Shown: positions 1 to 9,115, numbered from the stretch's first letter. The stretch is 64,000 bases of DNA from Chitinophagaceae bacterium (GCA_947447465.1 CANFKE010000007.1:51803-115802); one strand, 5' to 3'. Numbers and translations are program-made. The notes: generated from the letters alone by a model not told the origin.

Positions 1-2
1 GT

Positions 3-473
3 ATGCAGTTCTTCTATGGCCAGACAGTCAACACATCTGTTAATCCGGTAAACTGGCATCCAAGTGCTACATGGGGTGGTGCAGGTACTACAACATATCT
101 TGGTGACACAATCTCTATTCAGTCAGATAGCATTGGTCTGGTAAGTGCAGGTCGCTTCCTGTCAAGCCCTAATTATCAGACATTCTCATTGACCATAGAC
201 GGACCACAGTTTGATGACAGTGATCATGTTCAGGCGTATGCTTTGTTCGATAACAACAGAGTAGCATATCCGATGACTGCACGTTACCACCAGAAGATCA
301 GCGAGACCCACGTGCCTAATGTGCCATTGCACTTTGTAGTATGGGGTATCTATCATGGTGATTTCTATGGTGGCATCTCTTCAGGTGTTACACCGCAAAA
401 TGGTTGGGCTTATACCATGAGTATAGTTAAGGTAAACCCGATAACCTTCCTTGCACAGGTTAATGCACTTTAA
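3..473 (+). CDS. C-terminal part of an unidentified secreted-type protein (5' truncated by window edge)
   Basis: The frame is open to the left edge, so the first visible Met is probably internal and the gene starts outside the window. The visible 156 residues are rich in aromatic, Gly, Ser and Thr residues, look like a beta-sheet protein, and have no membrane segment. I recognise no family and no clear T9SS sorting domain; the end, near PITFLAQVNAL, is not typical of one. The gene is followed by a strong hairpin terminator, so it is the last gene of its transcript. A secreted or cell-surface protein is an inference from composition only. Confidence 0.6.
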   Translation: MQFFYGQTVNTSVNPVNWHPSATWGGAGTTTYLGDTISIQSDSIGLVSAGRFLSSPNYQTFSLTIDGPQFDDSDHVQAYALFDNNRVAYPMTARYHQKISETHVPNVPLHFVVWGIYHGDFYGGISSGVTPQNGWAYTMSIVKVNPITFLAQVNAL

Positions 474-494
474 GTAGTTATAATAAGAAATAGA

Positions 495-524
495 AAATGC
501 CCCGTCTTACGATGGGGCATTTTT
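495..524 (+). terminator. Rho-independent terminator after the first gene
   Basis: AAATGCCCCGTC pairs with GATGGGGCATTT around a TTAC loop (one G-T wobble), followed by a T run. It lies just after the stop of the truncated first gene. Confidence 0.85.
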
Positions 525-569
525 ATTTGGGGTAGATGATGTTTTTAAGTATTGTTAAGTTGTGTTATG

Positions 570-577
570 TATATTTG
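570..577 (+). promoter_or_regulatory. Bacteroidota -7 promoter element for the NHL-repeat gene
   Basis: TATATTTG matches TAnnTTTG exactly and sits 29 bases before the ATG, giving a leader of about 20-25 bases. No well-spaced -33 TTG is evident. It lies downstream of the preceding terminator, which supports it. Confidence 0.5.
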
Positions 578-606
578 AATGTCATTAAACGACCGGGACC
601 TATATT

Positions 607-2439
607 ATGAAAAAGATATCCTCAACTATTGCTGCCACAGCACTATTACTCTCCATAATTTTATTGGCCATTACAAGCAGTGCACAGGTGATAAGTACCT
701 TTGCGGGAAATGGCGTAGCCGCTACTTTGGGAGACGGACTATCTCCAACAGCAGCCAGTTTTAATAATCTTGCAGCTGTCTATTTTCACACTACGGGAGA
801 TTTTTACATTGTAGAGTATAGCGGAAGTGTCATCAGGAAAATATCATCGACCGGTGTAGTGAGTACTTTTGCTGGTAATGGTGTAGCAGGATATGGAGGA
901 GATGGTGGGCCTGCTACCGCAGCCAGTTTTAACCATCCTATAGATATACTTGCAGACTATTCAGGCAATTTTTATGTCATTGATAATGGCAACCAGCGGA
1001 TAAGAAAGATCAATGCTGCCGGTATCATTACAACAATTGCAGGTAATGGAATACCAGGCTATACTGGTGATGGTGGACCAGCTACTGCAGCCACTCTGCA
1101 TGACCCCAGTCGAATGACTATAGATGGTGCAGGTAACATATATTTTGCCGATGCAGTCAATAATGTCATCAGGAAGATAAGTACAGCAGGGATCATTTCT
1201 ACCGTAGTAGGTAATGGTACCCCTGCTTTTGCAGGTGATGGAGGTCCTGCAACCGGCGCATCATTATGGCAACCACTAGGTGTTACTTTGGATGGTAATG
1301 GTAATATGTATGTGGCTGATGCTTTGAATCACCGTATCAGGAAGATCAATACTTCGGGTATCATCTCTACGTTTGCAGGAACAGGTGCAGTAGGTTATGC
1401 CGGGGATAGTGGTCCTGCCACTGCCGCAACTATGAACTATCCTAATGGGGTGACCTGCGACCAGACCTGCAATGTCTATTTTACAGACTGGTATGGACAT
1501 AAAGTAAGAAAGGTCACTTATTCAGGCATCATTACTACAGTTGTAGGTAGCGGCGTAGCGGGCTTTAGCGGAGATGGTGGACCTGCTGTGAGCGCGCAAC
1601 TCAATGGCCCCAATAACCTTACATTCGACCATATAAGTAATTTGTATATCCCGGAGTATTACAACAATAGGGTGAGAAAGGTAAGCAATCTGGGAGAGAC
1701 ATTTGGCTGTCCTTCTGTTGTGCCTGTAGCGGGTATTACGGCTCCCGGTTCGGTATGTCAGGATAGCTGTGTTACTTTTCAGAACCTAAGTACAGGCACT
1801 GTTGATAGTCTTAGGTGGACATCTGCATCGGGTGGGGTAGTTATTTCATCCCCTGTTACTGATACCACCACTATATGTTTTCCGGGATCTGATTCTGCGG
1901 TTGTGAAATTGTATGTTTATGGCCCTCTTGGTACTGATTCTGCAACCGTGACCATAATGATAACTTCTGCTCCACATCCGGGAATTAATCATTCAGGACA
2001 CACTCTTACCGTAACCGGCGGACCTTATACAGGGTATCAATGGTATAATGGTAGTGTAGCTATTACAGGAGCTACCAATGCTACCTATACCTACTTGTCA
2101 ACAGGCGGAGATTATCATGTTGTTGTAGATTCTGCGGGTTGTACCGGCATCTCGGCAAGCATCAGCACTGTAGGAGTGGGAACTACAACTACTTCTGTGA
2201 AAACATATTGGGTAGCTCAATACAACAATGATATGATAACGCTTAGGTCTTCTGAAAACAATGATGAAGCGCTGCACATGGCAATATATGATGCGACCGG
2301 AAGAATAATAGTGCAGGATACATGGAGTAATGGCAGTAATACCAAAGATGTTAACTGCACGGTATTCCCAACCGGATTTTATGTGATCAGATTATCAAAT
2401 CAACAAACCTCAGTTGCTTTGGGGTGGACCAAGCAATAA
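607..2439 (+). CDS. Secreted NHL-repeat beta-propeller protein with T9SS-like C-terminus
   Basis: Residues 1-26 form a signal peptide ending near SSAQ. Residues 27 to about 365 hold six similar NHL-type blades, each opening like ISTFAGNGVAGYGGDGGPATAASF and containing a core such as GNxYVADALNHRIRKI, enough for a six-bladed propeller. A PKD/Ig-like part with PGSVCQDSCVTFQNLS follows, then a second Ig-like segment (YQWYNGSVAITGATNATY). The last 75 residues (MAIYDATGRIIVQD...FPTGFYVIRL) resemble a T9SS type A sorting domain, so the protein is probably exported through the outer membrane and surface-anchored or released. NHL propellers usually bind ligands or act as lyases; no catalytic residues can be assigned. 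It is monocistronic, between two terminators. Confidence 0.85.
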   Translation: MKKISSTIAATALLLSIILLAITSSAQVISTFAGNGVAATLGDGLSPTAASFNNLAAVYFHTTGDFYIVEYSGSVIRKISSTGVVSTFAGNGVAGYGGDGGPATAASFNHPIDILADYSGNFYVIDNGNQRIRKINAAGIITTIAGNGIPGYTGDGGPATAATLHDPSRMTIDGAGNIYFADAVNNVIRKISTAGIISTVVGNGTPAFAGDGGPATGASLWQPLGVTLDGNGNMYVADALNHRIRKINTSGIISTFAGTGAVGYAGDSGPATAATMNYPNGVTCDQTCNVYFTDWYGHKVRKVTYSGIITTVVGSGVAGFSGDGGPAVSAQLNGPNNLTFDHISNLYIPEYYNNRVRKVSNLGETFGCPSVVPVAGITAPGSVCQDSCVTFQNLSTGTVDSLRWTSASGGVVISSPVTDTTTICFPGSDSAVVKLYVYGPLGTDSATVTIMITSAPHPGINHSGHTLTVTGGPYTGYQWYNGSVAITGATNATYTYLSTGGDYHVVVDSAGCTGISASISTVGVGTTTTSVKTYWVAQYNNDMITLRSSENNDEALHMAIYDATGRIIVQDTWSNGSNTKDVNCTVFPTGFYVIRLSNQQTSVALGWTKQ

Positions 2440-2463
2440 CAGCGTTTAAGAGACAGTTATATA

Positions 2464-2502
2464 AAAAAAACCTTTGCATCATGCGGTGCAAAGGTTTTTC
2501 TA
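2464..2502. terminator. Bidirectional terminator between convergent genes
   Basis: AAAAACCTTTGCA pairs perfectly with TGCAAAGGTTTTT around an 8-base loop. The A tract and T tract on the two sides allow it to work for the NHL gene (+) and the ABC ATPase gene (-). Confidence 0.85.
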
Positions 2503-2536
2503 TTTTTCATTGATCTATGTTTGCAGGAGGGGAACG

Positions 2537-3343
2537 TCAATCCTTCTCAATAGCTCCTCTGCGGGCTCTCAGCGCTGCTTCTGCTTCCATCATACTCATT
2601 TCTTTAGCCTTCTCCAGGAATTCTGAAGCGAAGATAAAGGCATTCAGTTTTTCATCTTTACTGAAGATGATGTCTTTGTTAGTGCCTTCCCACTGCTTGG
2701 TACCCTGATACATGTAAACGATGTGGTCTCCATACTCCATCACGGTATTCATATCGTGTGTGTTGACAACCGTCGTGATGTTAAACTCCGTAGTTATTTC
2801 CTTTATCAACTTGTCAATGACCAGAGATGTTTGCGGATCTAGACCTGAGTTAGGTTCATCGCAGAAGAGGTATTTAGGGTTTTGAACTACAGCACGTGCC
2901 AATGCTACACGCTTCTTCATACCTCCACTTATCTCCGCAGGGAATTTCTTATTGGCATCTTTCAGGTTTACCCTGTCCAATACTTCATTGACCCTTTTCA
3001 GCTTTGTAGCATAATTATCTTTGGTAAACATGTCGAGCGGAAACATAACATTCTCTTCTACAGTCTTACTGTCGAACAATGCGCTGCCCTGAAAGAGCAT
3101 GCCCACCGACTGTCTCAGGTGCTTTAGTTCTTTCACATCCATTGTAACGATGTCCTCTCCCTCATAGAGCACCTGACCTTTATCTACCGACATAAGACCG
3201 ATCATGATCTTCATAAGAACCGTCTTACCACTACCACTGGTACCAATGATCAGGTTGGTCTTGCCTGCTTCCATTTTAAAGGAAACATCATGCAAAACAA
3301 CCTTTTCGCCAAATGCCTTTCTTACGTTCTTTATCTCTATCAT
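2537..3343 (-). CDS. ABC transporter ATP-binding protein, MlaF-like
   Basis: This 268-residue ABC ATPase has Walker A GTSGSGKT near residue 34, a Q-loop (MLFQGSALFDS), a signature ISGGMKKRVALARA, Walker B YLFCDEP and the D-loop SGLDP, then an H-loop (VNTHDMN). The GSALFDS after the Q-loop and the SGGM signature are typical of MlaF, the ATPase of MCE-type phospholipid transport between the outer and inner membranes. The permease (MlaE) and MCE protein (MlaD) expected for a complete importer are not adjacent in this window. It lies 63 bases downstream of the carboxylase gene on the same strand and may be co-transcribed with it. The MlaF assignment is an inference from motifs. Confidence 0.85.
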   Translation of the reverse strand: MIEIKNVRKAFGEKVVLHDVSFKMEAGKTNLIIGTSGSGKTVLMKIMIGLMSVDKGQVLYEGEDIVTMDVKELKHLRQSVGMLFQGSALFDSKTVEENVMFPLDMFTKDNYATKLKRVNEVLDRVNLKDANKKFPAEISGGMKKRVALARAVVQNPKYLFCDEPNSGLDPQTSLVIDKLIKEITTEFNITTVVNTHDMNTVMEYGDHIVYMYQGTKQWEGTNKDIIFSKDEKLNAFIFASEFLEKAKEMSMMEAEAALRARRGAIEKD

Positions 3344-3406
3344 TTCATGGTATTTGTTCTCTATGGGTGATCGTTCATTAGCGCCCGATGCATGTTTGGG
3401 TTTCGG

Positions 3407-5035
3407 TTATACCTGAAACACACCCATCTTGAATTCTTTATGGTCCTGCGAATGATTGGCCGCATTGATACCTTCAGATATCACGCTGCGTGTTTCGATC
3501 GGGTCAATGATCTCATCTACCCAAAGGCGAGCTGCTGAATAGTATGCTGAAGTTTGCGCATCATATTTATCAACGATCTCTTTCAGCATTTCTTTTTCTC
3601 TTTCAGGATCAATTACTTCTCCCTTTGCCTTCAATGATGCTACCTGTATCTGCAATAGTGTTTTAGCGGCCTGTTCGCCACCCATAACAGCTATCTTGGC
3701 ATTAGGCCATGCATAGATAAAGCGAGGATCATAAGCCTTGCCACACATTGCATAGTTACCCGCTCCATAAGAGTTGCCTATCACAATAGTGATCTTTGGT
3801 ACTACTGAATTTGCCACAGCGTTGACCAGTTTAGCACCATCTTTAATGATACCACTCTGCTCGCTGCGACTACCCACCATAAAGCCGGTAACATCCTGCA
3901 GGAAAACCAAAGGGATCTTTTTCTGGTTGCAATTCATAATGAATCTTGCGGCCTTATCAGCACTGTCGTTATAGATAACGCCACCCATCTGCATTTCGCC
4001 CTTGCCGCTCTTTACTATCTTGCGCTGATTGGCGACTATACCTACAGCCCAGCCATCTACACGTGCATAACCACATACGATGGTCTTGCCGTAATCTTCT
4101 TTGAATTGGTCGAATTCAGATTTGTCAACGATGCATTTGATCACATCGACCACATCGAAATTCTTATTGTTCTGAGCAGATACGAGGCCATAAATATCCT
4201 TCATGTCTCTTTCCGGTAATGCGGGCTTTACTCTGCTGAAACCTTGGCGCGGCTGTTCGCCCAGTTTGTCCATGATGCGACGTACCTGATCGAGACATTC
4301 CTTTTCAGTATCAAATTTGTAGTCGGCGATCCCGCTGATCTCGGTGTGCATCTTAGCGCCACCCAGTGCCTGCTGGTCAGCATCCTCGCCGATAGCAGCT
4401 TTCACCAGATATGGTCCTGCAAGGAAGATAGAACCGTTGCCTTCAACCATCAGTGTTTCATCACTCATGATGGGCAGGTATGCTCCACCGGCAACACAGC
4501 TACCCATTACAGCGGCTATCTGGCTGATGCCCATTGCGCTCATCTGGGCATTATTTCTGAATATGCGGCCAAAGTGTTCTTTGTCGGGGAAAATCTCATC
4601 CTGCATAGGCAGGTAAACACCCGCGCTGTCCACTATGTAGATGATAGGCAGATAGTTTTCCATTGCTATCTCCTGCAGGCGCAGATTTTTCTTACCAGTT
4701 ATAGGGAACCATGCTCCTGCCTTTACTGTATTGTCATTGGCTACTATCACACATTGACGGCCACTTACATAGCCTAGCCCTGCTACAGTGCCACCTGCAG
4801 GACAGCCGCCATGTTCTTTATACATGTCGTAACCTGCAAAAGCACCGATTTCTGTAAATACACTGCCTTTGTCAATAAGATATTCGATACGCTCCCTTGG
4901 TGCCATTTTGCCTTTTTCGCGAGCTTTCTCCATGGCTTTTTTACCACCGCCATGGCTTATCACAGCATGTCGGGTCTTCATCTGGCTTACTGCCAGTTTC
5001 ATGCCATCTTCATTCTTATTAAATTCAATATTCAT
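3407..5035 (-). CDS. Acyl-CoA carboxylase carboxyltransferase (beta) subunit, methylcrotonyl-CoA/propionyl-CoA type
   Basis: The 542 residues match the normal length of biotin-dependent acyl-CoA carboxylase beta subunits. These transfer CO2 from carboxybiotin to an acyl-CoA in branched-chain amino acid or odd-chain fatty acid metabolism. The N-terminal carboxyltransferase half has KMAPRERIEYLIDKGS and the crotonase-like oxyanion region VMGSCVAGGAYLPIMSDE; the C-terminal half has IVIGNSYGAGNYAMCGKAYDPRF. The phrase GSIFLAGPYLVKAAIGE is closest to methylcrotonyl-CoA carboxylase beta, but substrate cannot be settled from sequence. The partner biotin carboxylase is not in the window. It starts divergently from the permease gene across 172 bases. 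Confidence 0.93.
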   Translation of the reverse strand: MNIEFNKNEDGMKLAVSQMKTRHAVISHGGGKKAMEKAREKGKMAPRERIEYLIDKGSVFTEIGAFAGYDMYKEHGGCPAGGTVAGLGYVSGRQCVIVANDNTVKAGAWFPITGKKNLRLQEIAMENYLPIIYIVDSAGVYLPMQDEIFPDKEHFGRIFRNNAQMSAMGISQIAAVMGSCVAGGAYLPIMSDETLMVEGNGSIFLAGPYLVKAAIGEDADQQALGGAKMHTEISGIADYKFDTEKECLDQVRRIMDKLGEQPRQGFSRVKPALPERDMKDIYGLVSAQNNKNFDVVDVIKCIVDKSEFDQFKEDYGKTIVCGYARVDGWAVGIVANQRKIVKSGKGEMQMGGVIYNDSADKAARFIMNCNQKKIPLVFLQDVTGFMVGSRSEQSGIIKDGAKLVNAVANSVVPKITIVIGNSYGAGNYAMCGKAYDPRFIYAWPNAKIAVMGGEQAAKTLLQIQVASLKAKGEVIDPEREKEMLKEIVDKYDAQTSAYYSAARLWVDEIIDPIETRSVISEGINAANHSQDHKEFKMGVFQV

Positions 5036-5207
5036 CGAATATGTATATTTTTTGTGTGCGATATTTCAGGTTGTAAACTTACTATCTTTTTTGTGTATAT
5101 CGATACAAATCACTTTATCCTGTCATAGAGTAAATCGATGGTTTCGGGCTGTGTTCACAAGCCAACCTATTCATTGGCTCATTTATGTTACTTTAGCGGC
5201 ATAAAGT

Positions 5208-6320
5208 ATGAGCAATAACGTAGTGCATAAATTATTAAAACGTCCGCTGTCTGTGATGGCGATATGTATGATAATTGGTACATCACTGCTATCGGTATTC
5301 GCTTATGTATTGGCTCCCGATAATACCCCGTATTCTAATAATATGATCGTAGAGCTGGGGGCTAAGCCACCGGGATTCAGCCGGCAATTGTTATTACTGC
5401 CTAAGGCGCAGCGACCATTTCAGACGGGTACATTGGCCGGTTTGCTCAATGGCCGACCTTCAGATAATGTACTTGTGCCTCTCAATAGTTATTCTTTTGA
5501 GGGGGCTGATCTGCATATAAAGCATTACATAGATGATGGAGTAGCGGATGATGTCGTTTATCCATTACGGCAATTATTGCCGTTGAATTTATTGAAAAGT
5601 GATATCCTGCAGCAGCGGAAATATGTGGAGGAACATTGTATTGTCAGCAGAACTTTTTATCTGGGTACCGACCGTTACGGGCGCGACATATTGTCAAGAC
5701 TCATCACCGGTTCGAGAGTGAGCTTATCGGTGGGGTTTGTTGCAGTATTTCTATCCTTGTCAATAGGTATCATACTTGGCTCTATGGCCGCATATTTCGG
5801 AGGTAAGACAGATAATGCTGTGATGTGGCTGATCAACATACTGTGGTCAATTCCAACATTGCTGCTGGTATTTGCTATTACTCTGACCATAGGGAAAGGT
5901 TTCTGGGAAATATTTGTTGCCATAGGGCTCACTATGTGGGTGGGTGCGGCAAGGTTGATAAGAGGGCAGGTAATGGTGCTGAGAGAGATGGAATATGTAA
6001 CTGCCGCCAAGGCACTCGGCGTATCTGATATGCGTATCATATACCGGCACATATTGCCCAATATAGCCGGTCCGCTGATGGTGATAGCCGCAGGTAATTT
6101 TGCCGCCGCCATACTCACGGAGGCAGGTCTCAGCTTTCTGGGTATTGGTGTTCAGCCGCCACAGCCATCGTGGGGATTGATGATCAAAGAACACTATAAT
6201 TTCCTGCTGACCAATAAGCCATTTCCAGCTTTGATACCGGGTATAGCCATTATGTTGCTGGTCTATTCTTTTAATATTCTTGGTAATGCTCTGAGAGATA
6301 TACTTGATGTGAAAGGGTAG
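5208..6320 (+). CDS. ABC transporter permease, OppC/DppC family
   Basis: This inner-membrane permease of the peptide/nickel class has the binding-protein-dependent transport domain in its C-terminal two thirds. It opens with FYLGTDRYGRDILSRLITGSRVSL and contains the EAA loop EYVTAAKALGVSDMRIIYRHILPN that docks onto the ATPase. Late motifs LTEAGLSFLGIGVQPPQPSWG are diagnostic of OppC. A single membrane segment near residues 15-35 is followed by an extended extracytoplasmic stretch of roughly 120 residues, longer than in E. coli OppC. No ATPase, OppB or binding protein lies next to it, so it is an orphan subunit here. Substrate is unknown. Confidence 0.9.
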   Translation: MSNNVVHKLLKRPLSVMAICMIIGTSLLSVFAYVLAPDNTPYSNNMIVELGAKPPGFSRQLLLLPKAQRPFQTGTLAGLLNGRPSDNVLVPLNSYSFEGADLHIKHYIDDGVADDVVYPLRQLLPLNLLKSDILQQRKYVEEHCIVSRTFYLGTDRYGRDILSRLITGSRVSLSVGFVAVFLSLSIGIILGSMAAYFGGKTDNAVMWLINILWSIPTLLLVFAITLTIGKGFWEIFVAIGLTMWVGAARLIRGQVMVLREMEYVTAAKALGVSDMRIIYRHILPNIAGPLMVIAAGNFAAAILTEAGLSFLGIGVQPPQPSWGLMIKEHYNFLLTNKPFPALIPGIAIMLLVYSFNILGNALRDILDVKG

Positions 6321-6334
6321 AAGCCTCTTCCTGA

Positions 6335-7963
6335 TCACTTCTTCCCTTTACTCTCACTGTTGAATTTATTTTCTTTGGTAACCACATCCTTGATGATCTC
6401 ATCCAGCTTTTCAGAAGCTCCCGCTATGCCTTCCATCAGTTCTTTGTTGACAGGGTCGCTTAGATTATCATAGTTAAATAGTCTGGAAAGGCCCATTATA
6501 GTTACAACCTGTCCTCTTATTTCGTGCGACTGAGTATGCGCAATATCTTCCAGCACATTACTCTGCTCTTTTATGCGCTGTAAATGCTTTTTCTTTTCGT
6601 GCGAGAGTACCCTATGTGAACGAGATTGGACGATGAATTTTTTCACCACCACACCCATAGCTATGAGCAGTAGTGCTATACCTGCAATGAACATTACCCT
6701 TTCATTGCGCTTGTTAGCAGCTTTCAGTTTTTCTATCTGAATGTCTCGCTCTTTAAGGTCAATAGCACGTTGAGTTTCGAGTCCGGCCATTTTCATTTTG
6801 TTCTTTTCAGAGAACATAGAATCGCGGTACTGCATGTATTGTATCTGATTGGCTAGGGCTTCTTTATAATTGCCGGCCATGGTATGAATGGTGGCAAGGT
6901 TTTTAGAGAGTTCCTGTATCCCGTCAATATCTCCTATGTCTTTAGATATGACCATTGCTCTGTCTATAAAGCTCACTGCCTTAGCGAGATTGGCTTGTTT
7001 GCTGCCTGAGATAAGACTGTCTGTTTTTATTCGTCCGGTAGTATCTTGCGCAATGTTCATATAGGCCTCGCCTATATTGCCCAGGCTGATAGAAGTACTG
7101 AATTTATCACCTATCTCTTCTGCAATATGGAGAGAACGGAAGAAGTATTCAAATGCTTTGGGGAAGTCGCCCTGATTGCGATACACATTACCTATGTTGC
7201 CTAGGTCTGCAAGTATGAAGGCCTTAGCACCTTTGGCCTCATTCAATTGCAGGCTCTTTTCATAATATTCAAGAGCCTTAGCATAGTTTTTCTGTGCTTT
7301 GTAAACGAGGCCTATATTCCCATAGTTGTATGCGATGCCACTCTTGTCGCCAATTTCTTCCGCTATTTTAAGGGACTTGAAAAAATATTCTAGTGCTTCG
7401 GTATATTTTTCCTGACGACTATAAACGATACCTATATTCAGCAGGCAAGATGCTATATCCTCCTTGCTTTTTATCTCTTCTTCGATCTTTAGCCCGATAA
7501 AATAATTCTCCAGTGCCTTTGCATAATTGCCCTGAGTGAAGTATAAAATTCCGACATTGATGATGTTCTTAGCCTGATATTTTCTGTTACCTATAGCTTC
7601 ACATATGGCCTCAGCTTTATTATAATACTCAATAGATCTTACATATTCTGATTTTGTGAGATAATTGTTGGCCAATGCGCTATATGCACTTACCAGACCG
7701 GTCTGCCAATCTTCTTTTTCTGCCAGATCTGATGCCTGAATACCATATTTTATACCTTGCTCAGGGTCAATGTATCTGTAATACAATGCTATTCGGGTAA
7801 GAATGGAGGCTTTGGTAGTGTCATCTTTAGCCTTAGGAAGTTCTCTTTGCAGTGAATCCAGTAACTCTGGTCCTTGCTTTTCTTTTGCTTCAGATGCTGC
7901 TACGAATAAGCACATAACAGTAAGCACAAAAAAAGTTATATAGCGCAAAGACGAATGTATCAT
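6335..7963 (-). CDS. TPR protein with membrane anchor and histidine-kinase-like phosphoacceptor helix, no ATPase domain
   Basis: The order is: signal peptide (1-25), at least seven tetratricopeptide repeats from about residue 55 to 370 (units such as GDKSGIAYNYGNIGLVYKAQKNYAKALEYYEKSLQL), a charged coiled coil, one membrane segment (VMFIAGIALLLIAMGVVVKKFI, about 425-446), then a cytoplasmic DHp-like helix pair. The H-box reads HTQSHEIRGQVVTIMGLSRL with His480 as candidate phosphoacceptor. The protein stops at residue 542, right where a HATPase_c domain would begin in a normal Bacteroidota TPR kinase. It therefore cannot phosphorylate itself and may be phosphorylated by another kinase, or only dimerise. 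It converges on the permease gene with 14 bases between stops. Confidence 0.85.
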   Translation of the reverse strand: MIHSSLRYITFFVLTVMCLFVAASEAKEKQGPELLDSLQRELPKAKDDTTKASILTRIALYYRYIDPEQGIKYGIQASDLAEKEDWQTGLVSAYSALANNYLTKSEYVRSIEYYNKAEAICEAIGNRKYQAKNIINVGILYFTQGNYAKALENYFIGLKIEEEIKSKEDIASCLLNIGIVYSRQEKYTEALEYFFKSLKIAEEIGDKSGIAYNYGNIGLVYKAQKNYAKALEYYEKSLQLNEAKGAKAFILADLGNIGNVYRNQGDFPKAFEYFFRSLHIAEEIGDKFSTSISLGNIGEAYMNIAQDTTGRIKTDSLISGSKQANLAKAVSFIDRAMVISKDIGDIDGIQELSKNLATIHTMAGNYKEALANQIQYMQYRDSMFSEKNKMKMAGLETQRAIDLKERDIQIEKLKAANKRNERVMFIAGIALLLIAMGVVVKKFIVQSRSHRVLSHEKKKHLQRIKEQSNVLEDIAHTQSHEIRGQVVTIMGLSRLFNYDNLSDPVNKELMEGIAGASEKLDEIIKDVVTKENKFNSESKGKK

Positions 7964-8187
7964 ATATTACAACACTTACGGAAAGTTAATATAAATGGCC
8001 GATCAAACATTGGAAGTGATGTGAATGATCCTAATTTTTTATTCAACCACTTGTGATCTGAATTTATGATGTAGTTGGTTGATCAGCAATCATTTAAAGT
8101 TAAATTAAAGAATTTGAAGCCTGATGTATTTTATTTTCATTTATTTTAAACCACTTCATTGACTGTAAGTCTTAAAAGGGTAAAAAT

Positions 8188-8195
8188 TATATTTG
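8188..8195 (+). promoter_or_regulatory. -7 promoter element for the lipoprotein gene
   Basis: TATATTTG fits TAnnTTTG and lies 20 bases before the ATG at 8216. It lies inside the ORF-track extension that begins at TTG 8159, which argues that translation starts at 8216. Confidence 0.5.
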
Positions 8196-8215
8196 ATCAT
8201 TTAAAAGCCATAACC

Positions 8216-9058
8216 ATGTTCAAGTCAAAAATCTCATTTTATGCAGGGGCATTAGCCATAACGGCTGGCTCATTGGCGTTTCTGGCGTCATGTAATAAAA
8301 ATAAAAAAACTGATACTGCTGAAGATACAGGCTATGCCTCGGAACATTCTGTTGCAGAAAAATCATTTAATGATGCGGGATCTATAGCTGATCAGGCATC
8401 AACGGTCACGTCGGGTAGTACGCTGGGTTACAAAACTACTGAGCTTACCAGTGCCTGCGCTACTGTAACGCGCACAACAGGATCGATAGTAATAGATTTC
8501 GGAACAACGGATTGTTTGTGCAACGATGGTCGCTTACGCAGAGGTAAGATACTGGTCAACTACACAGGTAACTACTCCGACAGCGGATCTGTAAGGACTA
8601 TCACATTCGATAATTATTATCAGAATGATAATAATGTAGCGGGTACAAAAACGGTAACCAATATGGGGCATAACTCACTCGGTCAGCCTTACTTCAATGT
8701 GACCGTGAATGGGACTGTAACGCTAGCGTCGGGCGGAACAATATCTACCAGCTGGAACAGGGTACGTACCTGGACAGATGGTTATAATACGCTCACTGAT
8801 TTTACAGATGATAAGTACACAGTGACCGGTACCGGAACGCTGACACGTGCGAGTGGAGCCGTTGTGAACATTGCCATACCTACTAGTACTCCGCTGGTAT
8901 TTGCGGCAGGATGCAGATGGATAGAAGCAGGAACTTTGATTTTTACATTGCCTAGCGGACTAACCCGCAGCATTAATTACGGAACTACAGCTAATTGCGA
9001 CAATCAGGCTGTATTGACCTTACCAAGCGGAACTACGTATAATATTACACTACCGTAA
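8216..9058 (+). CDS. Putative surface lipoprotein, unknown function
   Basis: I start this at ATG 8216, not the TTG at 8159 in the ORF track: from 8216 the product begins MFKSKISFYAGALAITAG and reaches a good lipobox, FLASC, at about residue 27. The extension lacks signal features and overlaps a -7 promoter element. The mature protein is about 250 residues, acidic and Thr/Ser/Gly rich, with alternating beta-strand character (TVTNMGHNSLGQPYFNVTVNGT). No known domain is recognised. It is transcribed alone and ends at a strong terminator. Confidence 0.8.
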   Translation: MFKSKISFYAGALAITAGSLAFLASCNKNKKTDTAEDTGYASEHSVAEKSFNDAGSIADQASTVTSGSTLGYKTTELTSACATVTRTTGSIVIDFGTTDCLCNDGRLRRGKILVNYTGNYSDSGSVRTITFDNYYQNDNNVAGTKTVTNMGHNSLGQPYFNVTVNGTVTLASGGTISTSWNRVRTWTDGYNTLTDFTDDKYTVTGTGTLTRASGAVVNIAIPTSTPLVFAAGCRWIEAGTLIFTLPSGLTRSINYGTTANCDNQAVLTLPSGTTYNITLP

Positions 9059-9082
9059 GTATTTTTTTTGTGTGTGAAAAGA

Positions 9083-9115
9083 GCGGGTCTGCATTCATGC
9101 GGATCCGCCTTTTCT
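9083..9115. terminator. Terminator between lipoprotein gene and WecA-like gene
   Basis: GCGGGTCTGCA pairs with TGCGGATCCGC around TTCA (11 pairs, two G-T), followed by a T-rich tract on the plus strand. It serves the lipoprotein gene and may also serve the convergent transferase gene. Confidence 0.8.

Noticed and set aside
579-764. 61-residue ORF overlapping the start of the NHL gene
   Set aside because: It is an out-of-frame shadow of a gene with a clear signal peptide and repeats.
8159-8215. TTG start at 8159 for the lipoprotein gene
   Set aside because: The resulting 19 extra residues precede the signal peptide and overlap a -7 promoter element; ATG 8216 gives a normal lipoprotein start.
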